Assembly: GCA_021846765.1 (NCBI GenBank)
Contig: JAJZWH010000006.1
Coordinates: 1-22,230, forward strand
DNA length: 22,230 nucleotides
Reading direction: 5' to 3'
Source: a bacterium
Lineage (GTDB): Bacteria > Patescibacteriota > Saccharimonadia > Saccharimonadales > UBA4665
Part shown: positions 1-7,469 of the stretch, piece by piece
How the letters are laid out: the number at the start of each line of letters is the position of its first letter
Position numbering within the stretch: the first letter of the stretch is position 1
Notes under the pieces: model-generated
The model's input: the letters and a program-made list of their open reading frames with translations, nothing else
The model's database searches: none
What the model was told of the DNA's origin: nothing
Translations under genes and position numbers: made by a program

Positions 1-192
1 TTGATTATTATCACTTGCACTAGTGTATTGATTAGCAATTTTTTGAGCGTCCATTTGTGATCGTTTCTGAGCTCTTACAGCCTGAGAACGAGGTACTTTT
101 AAGCTACTGCCCAATTGATTATCTTTAGCAGACGGAAGCTTATTTTTAGATCGATATTGTCTGTTTCGATCATTGTTATTTTGTTGTGTCAT
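1..192 (-). CDS. Unrecognised hydrophilic protein, N-terminal part only
   Basis: The reading frame opens with ATG at 192-190 and stays open to the left edge, so 64 codons are visible. The visible part is strongly hydrophilic and low in complexity (rich in Gln, Asn, Arg, Lys and Ser, beginning MTQQNNNDRN), as expected for a disordered N-terminal extension. No catalytic motif is visible. An AAAGGAA Shine-Dalgarno-like stretch lies roughly 11 nt upstream of the ATG. The gene follows the UDG stop by 20 nt on the same strand, so it is probably in the same operon. An RNase J with a disordered N-terminal extension is one possibility, given the RNA-decay neighbourhood, but nothing in the visible residues proves it. 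Confidence 0.6.
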   Translation of the reverse strand, partial: MTQQNNNDRNRQYRSKNKLPSAKDNQLGSSLKVPRSQAVRAQKRSQMDAQKIANQYTSASDNNQ

Positions 193-212
193 TGTATATT
201 ATTTATTCCTTT

Positions 213-851
213 CTAATGGGTTTTAATAATTAATTGTTGTTGTTCATGAATATTTTTATTGGCAGAAATAATCTCTCCAATTTGCTTAAAATCATCAATT
301 AAAGTCTGCCGCATTGATCCGTTATATAATGCTGCAGCTGGATGGTACAAAGGCAATAGCATAATTTTAAGCTTCTTGCCTTGGGATTTAAGTATAAGTT
401 GTCTTAATTTGCCATGTTCTTGGCTAATCTTAATAGTTGGCAAAAAACAACTGGCTGGATGACGTCCTAGAGTAATTACTAGTTGTGGTTGGATAATTGT
501 TAATTCCTGATATAAATATGGCATAAAAGCTTGTTTTTCCTCAAAGGTCGGATCTCTATTTTCAGGTGGACGATACTTAACTATATTAGTAATGTAGATG
601 TCTTGTCTGAATAAATTAACACTTGCCAATAATTCATCTAAAAACTTACCTGCTGCTCCTACAAAAGGAATACCGGTTTGGTCTTCTTGCTTGCCTGGAG
701 CTTCACCTATGAATACTAATTTAGCGTCTGCCTTACCATAACCAAAAACTAATTGACTAGCCTGAGCAGCCAATGCAGGACAAATTTTGTCTAGTACAAT
801 CTGTTGTTTAAGACGTTCTAATTGAGCGTTTTTATCTATTAATAAGTCCAT
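213..851 (-). CDS. Family 4-like uracil-DNA glycosylase lacking most Fe-S cysteines
   Basis: A 212-residue uracil-DNA glycosylase of the UDG superfamily, which removes uracil from DNA to start base excision repair. Motif 1 is GEAPGKQED at 49-57, followed by G60-IPFVGAAG. The conserved TNIVKYRPPENRDP segment is at 88-101, and the active-site loop with H170-P171 is near the C-terminus (LYHPAAAL). Length and motif order fit family 4. Family 4 enzymes normally carry a [4Fe-4S] cluster bound by C-x2-C plus C-x14-17-C. Here C24 is the only clear survivor: the partner three residues before it is D21, and the later pair is replaced by Y93 and F109. The fold and active site look intact, so it is probably functional without a cluster. 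Its start overlaps the end of the upstream small membrane gene by 20 bp, which suggests coupled translation. Confidence 0.88.
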   Translation of the reverse strand: MDLLIDKNAQLERLKQQIVLDKICPALAAQASQLVFGYGKADAKLVFIGEAPGKQEDQTGIPFVGAAGKFLDELLASVNLFRQDIYITNIVKYRPPENRDPTFEEKQAFMPYLYQELTIIQPQLVITLGRHPASCFLPTIKISQEHGKLRQLILKSQGKKLKIMLLPLYHPAAALYNGSMRQTLIDDFKQIGEIISANKNIHEQQQLIIKTH

Positions 852-1047
852 GAAAAATATTACCTAGCAATCTCAAACCAAACTTTAAAAAATAAACAAA
901 AAATATCAAGGTCAATAAATAATACCAAAGATTACCCTTGTCGATACTCAAGCTAAAAAAAAGATAACTTAAACCAAAGAAAACAATAACCAATATTAAC
1001 TCTTTAAGCTTGGACATTTGTCTATTGTTGGTTGGACGTTGAGACAT
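832..1047 (-). CDS. Small two-helix membrane protein
   Basis: A 71-residue protein of unknown function. After a polar N-terminus (MSQRPTNNRQMSKLK) there are two hydrophobic stretches, about residues 16-34 and 39-61, separated by a short polar turn (SIDKGN). This predicts a membrane hairpin with no enzymatic motif. It lies between pnp (9 nt gap) and the UDG gene (20 bp overlap) on the same strand, so it is very likely co-transcribed. The tight packing and start-stop overlap are the main reasons to call it real. There is only a weak GAG-type Shine-Dalgarno before the ATG. Nothing in the sequence gives a function. Confidence 0.7.
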   Translation of the reverse strand: MSQRPTNNRQMSKLKELILVIVFFGLSYLFFSLSIDKGNLWYYLLTLIFFVYFLKFGLRLLGNIFHGLINR

Positions 1048-1056
1048 CTACTCAAT

Positions 1057-3198
1057 CTATACTTTCTTATCTTTAGCTTCGCGTTTAGCAGCTTTGATAG
1101 ACAACTGTAAACGACCCCGATCATCAATAGCCACTAATTTGACCGTAACTTTATCACCCTCTTTGAGTAAATCACTAGGTTTGTTAACTCTTTCTTCACT
1201 CATTTCTGAAACATGTACTAAACCATCTTTACCAGGTAATATTTGAACAAAAACCCCAAAATCCATAACACTGACGACTGGGACGTCTCGATATATTCTA
1301 CCTACCTCGGGTTCGGCAGTAATGCTTTGTATCCACTGTTTAGCCGCACTAATACTTGATAAATCAGGGCTAGAAATCCTAATCGTCCCATCGTCATCAA
1401 TATCTATGTCAGCTCCAGTTTCTGATGTAATTTTCTGAATAGTTTCGCCACCCTTACCAATAACTTCACGAATTTTATCAGGATTAATTTGTATAGATTC
1501 AACTCTAGGGGCAAACTCGCTTAATTGATCTCGTGGTGCCGACAAAACGCTAAGCATGTGCTCAAGGATAAAGGCACGACCTTCTTTAGCCTGGACTAAA
1601 GCCTGCTTAAGAGTATCAACCGCTAAACCATGAACTTTCATATCCATCTGTAAAGCTGTTATCCCTTTTTTCGTACCAGTCACCTTAAAATCCATGTCTC
1701 CTGCAAAATCTTCGGCATCAGCAATATCACTTAAGATATAGGCCTTATCCTTGTCAAGCATTAACCCCATAGCTATACCACTAACTGGTGCTTTTAGGGG
1801 AACTCCAGCATCCATCAAAGCTAAACAGCTTGAACAAGTAGCAGCCATAGAAGTTGATCCATTTTGACTCATTATTTCTGTTACTGATCGAATGGCATAA
1901 GGAAAAATTGTTTCATCTGGCAAAACAGGTATTAAGGCTCTTTCAGCTAAATAGCTATGACCTATTTCTCTTCTGCCTGGACTACCCAACCGTCTGACTT
2001 CTCCGACCGTCCAACCTGGTGCGTTGTAATGATGCATATATCTTTTCTCGCCATTAGTCTCCATAGTGTCAATCATCTGGGAATAACTTAAAGGAGCTAG
2101 GGTAACAATATTCATCGCTTGAGTTATACCTCTAGTAAATAAACTAGAGCCATGGGCTCTGGGCAAAAATCCGACCTCACTACTAAGTGGACGTATTTCA
2201 GTTAATTTACGACCGTCTGGTCTTTCTTGGTCTTGAATAATGCCTTGCCTAACATCTTTATGTACCGACAAGGTAAAAGCATCATCATAATCCTGTTTAT
2301 GCTCTTCATAATCAACTAACTTATCTGTCAATTCTTGGTGCATAGAGTCTCTTAAGGACTGCAGCATTTGATTGCGTTCTGGATATGGCGCTCTTAAATT
2401 AGATCCTAATTTACCTTCGACCCACTTATCTACTGTTTTCTGAATATTATCATCAGGTAAATCCAAAACAAATTGTTGTTTTTCTGGCTTAACCTTACTA
2501 ATTAAATTATTTTGTAGAGCGATTGCCGGTTGCATGGCACTGTGCGCAAAACTTATAGCCTCAGCTATCTGATCTTCACTAACTTCGTTAGCTCCAGCCT
2601 CTACCATCATGACTCCGTCTTGAGTCCCGGCTACAACTAAATCTAAACCACCTTGTGCTTGATCTTGAGCATCTAGAAAAGCCGAGTATTTACCTTGCTG
2701 ATTGATGCCTATGCGTAATCCGGCTACCGGACCATCAAATGGCGCACCGCTTAACATAAACGCAGCACTTAGTGCTATCATAGCGATCATATCTGGCCGA
2801 AAAGTAGGATCCATTGATAAAACGGTTGCTATACCTTGAACTTCATGGCGATATCCCTTAGGCCATAATGGTCTAATTGGTCTATCAATTAATCTTCCAA
2901 TTAGGATAGCTTCATCGCTTGGTCTACCTTCCCTTTTAATGTACCTCGACCCGCTAATTTTGCCTGCTGCATAAAATTTTTCTTCATAATCTATGCTTAG
3001 CGGAAAATAATCAAATCCTTCTACTGAACGATCACTAATCATTACCGTTCCTAAGACTACTGTATCACCGTATCTAGCGACAACCGATGCGCTCGATCTA
3101 AAACCGACCCGATTAACCTCCAAACTTAAACGTCGACCACAAAAATCAGTTTCGACAGATATAATTTTCTTACCGTATGGATTGATAGTTTCTCCCAA
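1057..3198 (-). CDS. pnp: Polyribonucleotide nucleotidyltransferase (PNPase)
   Basis: A 713-residue PNPase, the phosphorolytic 3'-5' exoribonuclease of mRNA decay. It shows the full family architecture. The first RNase PH domain begins near VVARYGDTVVLGTVM, and an all-alpha linker lies around 230-310. The second, catalytic RNase PH domain contains GFLPRAHGSSLFTRG, GDMDFKVTGTKKGITALQMD and the usual SRRE-like GSPGRREIGHSYLAERAL. A KH domain with the IGKGGETIQKIT loop follows near 590, and the C-terminal S1 domain contains VMDFGVFVQILPGKDGLVHVSE. Length is normal. An AAAGGAA Shine-Dalgarno lies about 12 nt before the ATG. It follows rpsO by about 200 bp on the same strand, matching the classical rpsO-pnp arrangement. 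The long leader is described separately because pnp is often autoregulated there. Confidence 0.97.
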   Translation of the reverse strand: MGETINPYGKKIISVETDFCGRRLSLEVNRVGFRSSASVVARYGDTVVLGTVMISDRSVEGFDYFPLSIDYEEKFYAAGKISGSRYIKREGRPSDEAILIGRLIDRPIRPLWPKGYRHEVQGIATVLSMDPTFRPDMIAMIALSAAFMLSGAPFDGPVAGLRIGINQQGKYSAFLDAQDQAQGGLDLVVAGTQDGVMMVEAGANEVSEDQIAEAISFAHSAMQPAIALQNNLISKVKPEKQQFVLDLPDDNIQKTVDKWVEGKLGSNLRAPYPERNQMLQSLRDSMHQELTDKLVDYEEHKQDYDDAFTLSVHKDVRQGIIQDQERPDGRKLTEIRPLSSEVGFLPRAHGSSLFTRGITQAMNIVTLAPLSYSQMIDTMETNGEKRYMHHYNAPGWTVGEVRRLGSPGRREIGHSYLAERALIPVLPDETIFPYAIRSVTEIMSQNGSTSMAATCSSCLALMDAGVPLKAPVSGIAMGLMLDKDKAYILSDIADAEDFAGDMDFKVTGTKKGITALQMDMKVHGLAVDTLKQALVQAKEGRAFILEHMLSVLSAPRDQLSEFAPRVESIQINPDKIREVIGKGGETIQKITSETGADIDIDDDGTIRISSPDLSSISAAKQWIQSITAEPEVGRIYRDVPVVSVMDFGVFVQILPGKDGLVHVSEMSEERVNKPSDLLKEGDKVTVKLVAIDDRGRLQLSIKAAKREAKDKKV

Positions 3199-3397
3199 TT
3201 TATTCCTTTCTATTGTCTATTATTAGACCTTAGGATTTGAGGCAAAGTGCAAATATATTAACCTTCTTGTGCTTAATTTATCCTGCATTTGGTAATATAT
3301 CTGTGTCTTTACCCCAGAACCTAAAATAGTATTTTTTAATGTGCACAAGCTTTTCGTCTCGATTAACTCAAGAAGAATAAGTTTAAGCACATGTTAG
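3199..3397 (-). promoter_or_regulatory. rpsO-pnp intergenic leader with inverted repeats
   Basis: This 199-nt gap is unusually long for the block. Two kinds of complementary segments are visible. GTGCTTAA at 3269-3276 is the reverse complement of TTAAGCAC at 3383-3390, and CTTCTT at 3263-3268 is the reverse complement of AAGAAG at 3370-3375. The two pairs are interleaved, so they would form a pseudoknot or two mutually exclusive folds rather than one hairpin. A smaller hairpin, GTCTA-4 nt-TAGAC (3215-3228), sits just upstream of the pnp Shine-Dalgarno. In other bacteria the pnp leader folds into a hairpin that is cut and used for autoregulation; a similar role here is inference. I found no convincing G+C-rich terminator or strong promoter in it. 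Confidence 0.4.
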
Positions 3398-3664
3398 CTA
3401 TCGTCTAATACCTAGCTTCTTTATCGTTTCTAAATACAAATTACTATCCTTGTTAGCAATATAACGCAGCAAACGACGTCGACGTCCTACCATCTGCAGC
3501 AAACCGCGCCTAGCCATATAGTCATGCTTATTTAACTTTAAGTGTTCAGTAAGCTCTTTAATGCGTTCGGTCAAAATAGCTACTTGAGCACTTGAGCTGC
3601 CTGTATCTTTTTTATGTATCTGCCCAATCTTAATCGATTGAGCCTTTTTCTCACTTGTAATCAT
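3398..3664 (-). CDS. rpsO: 30S ribosomal protein S15
   Basis: An 88-residue S15, the primary 16S rRNA-binding protein of the central domain of the small subunit. The family pattern is clear: DTGSSSAQVAILTERIKELT, then HLKLNKHDYMARRGLLQMVG, then RRRRLLRYIANKD. Length is the usual 88-89 residues. It lies 58 nt downstream of truB and about 200 nt upstream of pnp on the same strand, the order seen in many bacteria (truB-rpsO-pnp). Confidence 0.97.
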   Translation of the reverse strand: MITSEKKAQSIKIGQIHKKDTGSSSAQVAILTERIKELTEHLKLNKHDYMARRGLLQMVGRRRRLLRYIANKDSNLYLETIKKLGIRR

Positions 3665-3722
3665 TTATAGACTAATATAGCAAATAACAACCTTTTTGGC
3701 AATAATCCAAGCATAATCTATC

Positions 3723-4430
3723 TTATTTAGGTAGTTCTTTTAATAGAAAATCAGCAATATTGTGTTCATTAAGTTGTTCTAAAGTTATTGCTTGACTTAT
3801 TGAACACAAACCTATACTAGTCCTTCTTAATTCCTGAGTATACCCAACTCTATTAATACTTTTAGCCATATCTACCACTAAAGAACGAATATAGGTACCG
3901 CTTGATACGTCACTTTTAAATCTAACTAAAGGATATGCATATTTAATTAACTGATTATTGTTAATAAATATACTCCTAGGCCGTAACTTAACTGGTTGAT
4001 TGTCCCTGGCTAAGCGATAAGCTCTTACCCCATTAACTTTGATGGCCGAATATATCGGAGGGGTTTGCCAAATCTGTCCTTCGAATGACTTCAAAACTTC
4101 AACGATTTGATCTTTGCTAGGAATATTTTGAATGGGCGGAATACTTTCTATTTGCCCCTCGCTATCTCCCGTTGTGCTTTGACTATCCAAGACCATATCA
4201 ACATCATAGGATTTATTTTGTTTTAATAACAAATCTGCTTGGGTAGTATATTGTTTGCCAACCATAATAATCAATAAACCGCTAGCAAAAGGATCAAGCG
4301 TACCGCTATGGCCAACTTTAATCTTTTTAGGAGAGTTACCAGTAGCATGAGCAACAATTAACCTAACTTTTTTAACCACAGCGAAACTAGTTATTAACTT
4401 AGGTTTATCTATTAATAAAAAGCCTTCCAT
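3723..4430 (-). CDS. truB: tRNA pseudouridine(55) synthase TruB, short form
   Basis: A 235-residue TruB that converts U55 in the T-loop of tRNAs to pseudouridine. The catalytic motif GHSGTLDPFASGLL is at 40-53, with the nucleophile aspartate at D46. The N-terminal LLIDKP motif and the QTPPIYSAIKVNGVRAYRLAR segment match the family. The C-terminus ends soon after the catalytic fold, so the PUA-like domain of longer homologues is missing or very short, as in other small TruBs. It starts 19 nt after the stop of the DHH-like gene. NrnA-type DHH genes commonly neighbour truB, which supports the identity of both. Confidence 0.95.
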   Translation of the reverse strand: MEGFLLIDKPKLITSFAVVKKVRLIVAHATGNSPKKIKVGHSGTLDPFASGLLIIMVGKQYTTQADLLLKQNKSYDVDMVLDSQSTTGDSEGQIESIPPIQNIPSKDQIVEVLKSFEGQIWQTPPIYSAIKVNGVRAYRLARDNQPVKLRPRSIFINNNQLIKYAYPLVRFKSDVSSGTYIRSLVVDMAKSINRVGYTQELRRTSIGLCSISQAITLEQLNEHNIADFLLKELPK

Positions 4431-4449
4431 TAAGCTTTTATCTTAGCAT

Positions 4450-6054
4450 TTAATTCTGAGGAGGAGCAGGAGGTAGAAAATCTGGAGGCACGATTGGTGG
4501 CGGAACCTGAGGCGGCGAATTTTCGGATTCTGTCGATGATTGTTCTTGGTCATTATCATGCAATTCAAAAGCATCTGGATTAAATTCAGTCGGATTAGCT
4601 TCTTGTTGATCGTTTAAATCAATATTTATTGCATTTAAAGCTTCCGTTGGTTGTGGTTCTGGTGGTGGTCCAACTTTTAAAGCATCCTGTATTTTATCTC
4701 TTAAATCGTCTACTTTTAAATTGTCTATATGAGGACTGTCGACTGCATGCTCTAATTCATCTAGGGTCTGATTTTTAGCTATGTCTAAGTTTGCTTTTGA
4801 TGGTTGAGGTTCTTGATAAACCTGAGGGTTGGGCTGAGGTGGATTAATTGACGGTTGGGTTAAATCTTGTTGATCTCTATTATCTGTGCCCAATGGCTGA
4901 CGATTTAACAATTGATCAGTTTCTACTGTTGGTAAATTCAATCCTGATTCGTCTTCGAGTAAACTAGCATTTAAATTACCACTTAGCGTTGGGGGTTCGC
5001 TAATAATATGCTCATTTGATTTGATGCCACTTTTATTATCTTCAGTTATTGGACTAGAGCCGGCATTATCATGATCATCCTCAGCTACTTTTTGATCCAA
5101 CACTGGTGATGGTTGATTATTCGATTCAACTACTGGTTGATTCGGAATCGGGGGCCTATCGAGATCTTTATCTTTATCCTGATGACTTATTTCCAAGATA
5201 CCATTATCGTTCTTAGCTACAGGCGTTTCTTGAGTTTTATCTTGATCTGTTTTTGAAGGCAAATCATTCAATTCTTGTTGTTGATTATTCTGGACTTCTT
5301 TTTGCGATTGACCAGCTTCTTCTAATTTATTAGCTACTAATTGTTGATTTGCTCCAGCTTTCATTAATGCCGCAGCGGCACTCATGGTTTGAGGAGTAGT
5401 CTTAGTGTTACTAAATCGATTAGTTTCAGCAACAATACCAGTTAATAGTGACGTAGCGATCTGAGGATCAAGTTGCGATATGTCTAGAGCCTGGCCTAAC
5501 TCATAAATTAATTCACATAAACTACTGACTGCAGGGTCGTGCCAATTAATCGCCCCTATACCACCATCGGCAGTTGTATTAATAGTAATAACTGTAGCAT
5601 CGTGTAATATCCGACCATGGGCAACAATAGCATTATCTAAATCTTCTTGTTTGGTCACTCCTAAAGCAATAATCGCATCTACATTAAAGTCGCCTTGACT
5701 AAATTCTAAATCATCGGAACTCAAACTAGTCCTATAGGGCGTAATAAAAATCTTAACTACCCGATCTTCTACTTTGTATCTTAATTTATCTGCCTTACTC
5801 TTATCCAGCGCGATAATAAAATCTCTCAAACTATCGGTATTTTTTTCAATAGTAACTTCTGGTTGGAGGAATTCCAAGGCGTTAGGAATATCTCCACTAA
5901 AAACAGCAGTCGCATGCTTACCTAGTTTATTCAACCATAATGTTAATCCCAAGCAAGCTGTTAACTGGTCTACGCTAGGATTACTACTAACTGTAACTAA
6001 AATGTTAGTCGCGCCTTGGATCTTCTGACTAACCTGAGATTGAATATTATCCAT
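4450..6054 (-). CDS. Degenerate DHH-family (NrnA-like) protein with long disordered tail
   Basis: A 534-residue protein. Residues 1 to about 245 follow the NrnA/DHH phosphoesterase pattern, including the helix-strand start, NWHDPAVSSLCELIYELG and GIVAETNRFSNTKTTPQTM. The metal ligands are largely gone. The H-x-x-PDGD motif reads SSNPSVD (23-29), and the DHH signature reads N159-T160-T161. The remaining half, to residue 534, is highly polar and rich in Gln, Asp, Asn, Pro and Glu, ending in a proline-rich segment (QVPPPIVPPDFLPPAPP), so it is predicted to be disordered. The position immediately before truB is the classical nrnA position. I infer a pseudoenzyme or nucleic-acid/nucleotide-binding protein rather than an active nanoRNase. 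The ATG is preceded by no obvious Shine-Dalgarno. Confidence 0.75.
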   Translation of the reverse strand: MDNIQSQVSQKIQGATNILVTVSSNPSVDQLTACLGLTLWLNKLGKHATAVFSGDIPNALEFLQPEVTIEKNTDSLRDFIIALDKSKADKLRYKVEDRVVKIFITPYRTSLSSDDLEFSQGDFNVDAIIALGVTKQEDLDNAIVAHGRILHDATVITINTTADGGIGAINWHDPAVSSLCELIYELGQALDISQLDPQIATSLLTGIVAETNRFSNTKTTPQTMSAAAALMKAGANQQLVANKLEEAGQSQKEVQNNQQQELNDLPSKTDQDKTQETPVAKNDNGILEISHQDKDKDLDRPPIPNQPVVESNNQPSPVLDQKVAEDDHDNAGSSPITEDNKSGIKSNEHIISEPPTLSGNLNASLLEDESGLNLPTVETDQLLNRQPLGTDNRDQQDLTQPSINPPQPNPQVYQEPQPSKANLDIAKNQTLDELEHAVDSPHIDNLKVDDLRDKIQDALKVGPPPEPQPTEALNAINIDLNDQQEANPTEFNPDAFELHDNDQEQSSTESENSPPQVPPPIVPPDFLPPAPPQN

Positions 6055-6129
6055 ATTTTTGAGTATTTATTTTTAAACTGTAACTTAATTTAAATACTAG
6101 CATAATTCATCCTTAATGTCGATATACAT

Positions 6130-6159
6130 TTGCCAAGACAATATATCTTCTTGTATAGT
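6130..6159 (+). promoter_or_regulatory. Candidate sigma-70 promoter of rpsT
   Basis: TTGCCA at 6130-6135, an 18-bp spacer and TATAGT at 6154-6159 make a reasonable sigma-70 promoter. Transcription would start about 30 nt before the rpsT ATG, leaving room for the purine-rich AAAAGAG ribosome-binding stretch at 6185-6191. The region lies between divergent genes, so the promoter of the minus-strand DHH-truB-rpsO-pnp block should also be here, but I could not pick a clear one. Confidence 0.5.
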
Positions 6160-6197
6160 ATTAATCCGTAATTAATCTAACTTAAAAAGAGTAATCA

Positions 6198-6533
6198 ATG
6201 CCAATCATTAAATCAGCCAAGAAGAGAGTTAAAGTAGCCAACAAAGCCGCTATACGGAATTCTAAAACTAAGCGAAACCTAAAGACAGCTTTAAAAGCAC
6301 TTGCCGCTAAACCCAATAGCCAAAATCACGCTAGCGCTCAAGGTAAAATCGATAGAGCCCTCAAAAAAGGTCTAATTCATAAGAATAAGGCTGCCAGATT
6401 AAAAAAGAAAGCTGCCGCTCAAGCTAAGCACAATAATGTCAAACTAACATCCAAGAAAAAACCTAGCAAAACTGCTCCTAAGACTACTAAGACGATAGCC
6501 AAGAAAACACCAACTAAAAAAACTAAAAGCTAA
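6198..6533 (+). CDS. rpsT: 30S ribosomal protein S20 with Lys/Thr-rich tail
   Basis: A 111-residue S20, a 16S rRNA-binding protein of the small subunit. The N-terminus MPIIKSAKKRVKVANKA and the helix GKIDRALKKGLIHKNKAARLK are diagnostic. S20 is usually about 85-90 residues; here the fold is followed by a roughly 25-residue basic tail of Lys, Thr, Pro and Ala (after KHNNVKLTS), similar to histone H1-like tails and probably disordered. It is transcribed alone on the plus strand, and its last 11 bp overlap the 3' end of convergent holA. Confidence 0.95.
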   Translation: MPIIKSAKKRVKVANKAAIRNSKTKRNLKTALKALAAKPNSQNHASAQGKIDRALKKGLIHKNKAARLKKKAAAQAKHNNVKLTSKKKPSKTAPKTTKTIAKKTPTKKTKS

Positions 6534-7437
6534 GCAAAAAGTATAATAAAGCATCATCTATATTGATTGCTTGACGTTTACTTTTATCGTCTATATCTAA
6601 TAAACGGTGAATAATTTGGCGTAATTCACTAAAACTAATAGTTTGAGCCATGTTTTTTGTCTCGCTAATTGTTTTAGGATTTGCCCCCAAATCACTAGCT
6701 ATATTACTAATTGATTTAGTGCTAGCTGTTTTGATGGTCGCCAAGAGATGTAGCTGCCAGGCTAACAAACCAATTATCTTAGAGCTGTCCTCTCCGTTAG
6801 TACGCAGCTCTTGATATAAATAGTTAACTCGTTTGTGGTTATGGCTAAACGCAAATTTAACTAAATCGAAAATAGTGCTTTTGGGCTGAGCAATCACTAA
6901 CAAGTCAATCGATACTTGATCTATGTGCGAATTATATATGATCAATTTATTTAACTCTTGATAGCAAAGCAATTGGTTCAAGCCAATTCTACCTATTAAA
7001 TATTCTGCATCACTTCTACTAATGGTTCCTTGTTTAGATTTTACATATTCCATTATCCAATTAATCAAAGCAGGAAAAGAGAGTTGATTTAATTGTTTAA
7101 AATTAGTTGAAGCTTGGAGTTTTTTATAAAGTTTCGAACGTCCATCCAATTTTGGTTCTACTATAATCAATTCGTTATTATTTAAGTTGACTAACAATTC
7201 ATCTAGACAATCTATGAATTGATTGTTTTGAGCTATATCATACAAGATCAATAATCGAGTATCAGAAAAAAGAGATGCTGAACTAATCTTAGATATAATT
7301 TCTGAACAATCAATATCCGAGACGTTAATACGTTCAATGCCCCATTGGCTATGCTCTAGATTAAATTGTTCAACTCTATCACTGATATATTGTTCAATTA
7401 AAAAACTATTATTTCCTACCAGGGTAGTTGCGCTCAT
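6523..7437 (-). CDS. holA: DNA polymerase III subunit delta
   Basis: A 304-residue clamp-loader delta subunit, which opens the beta clamp for loading on DNA. The N-terminal domain has the family features: NSFLIEQYISDR in place of the P-loop, then a beta strand with SLFSDTRLLILYDI and ELIIVEPKLDGRSKLYKKL. The helical C-terminal collar region includes TIFDLVKFAFSHN and IIGLLAWQLHLLATIKTA. Length is close to the usual 320-340 residues. It follows mutM by 32 nt. A TATAAT sits only 8 nt before the ATG (see the promoter entry), and no Shine-Dalgarno is visible. The 3' end overlaps rpsT by 11 bp. Confidence 0.93.
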   Translation of the reverse strand: MSATTLVGNNSFLIEQYISDRVEQFNLEHSQWGIERINVSDIDCSEIISKISSASLFSDTRLLILYDIAQNNQFIDCLDELLVNLNNNELIIVEPKLDGRSKLYKKLQASTNFKQLNQLSFPALINWIMEYVKSKQGTISRSDAEYLIGRIGLNQLLCYQELNKLIIYNSHIDQVSIDLLVIAQPKSTIFDLVKFAFSHNHKRVNYLYQELRTNGEDSSKIIGLLAWQLHLLATIKTASTKSISNIASDLGANPKTISETKNMAQTISFSELRQIIHRLLDIDDKSKRQAINIDDALLYFLLSF

Positions 7438-7445
7438 TGTTAATA

Positions 7446-7451
7446 ATTATA
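7446..7451 (-). promoter_or_regulatory. Perfect -10 box 8 nt before holA ATG
   Basis: The minus strand reads TATAAT at 7451-7446, followed by 8 nt and then the holA ATG. A start site 6-8 nt after this box would fall within about 2 nt of the ATG, giving a leaderless mRNA. No good -35 is seen at 16-18 bp, so the call rests on the -10 alone in an A+T-rich sequence. holA may also be read through from mutM. Confidence 0.4.
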
Positions 7452-7469
7452 GAACATTGGTTTAAATAA

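Noticed and set aside
259..462. 67-codon plus-strand frame inside the UDG gene
   Set aside because: It is a shadow of the well-supported minus-strand UDG frame, with no family resemblance or start signal. The same reasoning applies to the antisense frames at 5774-6028, 10950-11339, 14770-15027, 17714-17899 and 18632-18829, and to the same-strand out-of-frame 9774-10106 within the DUF929 gene.
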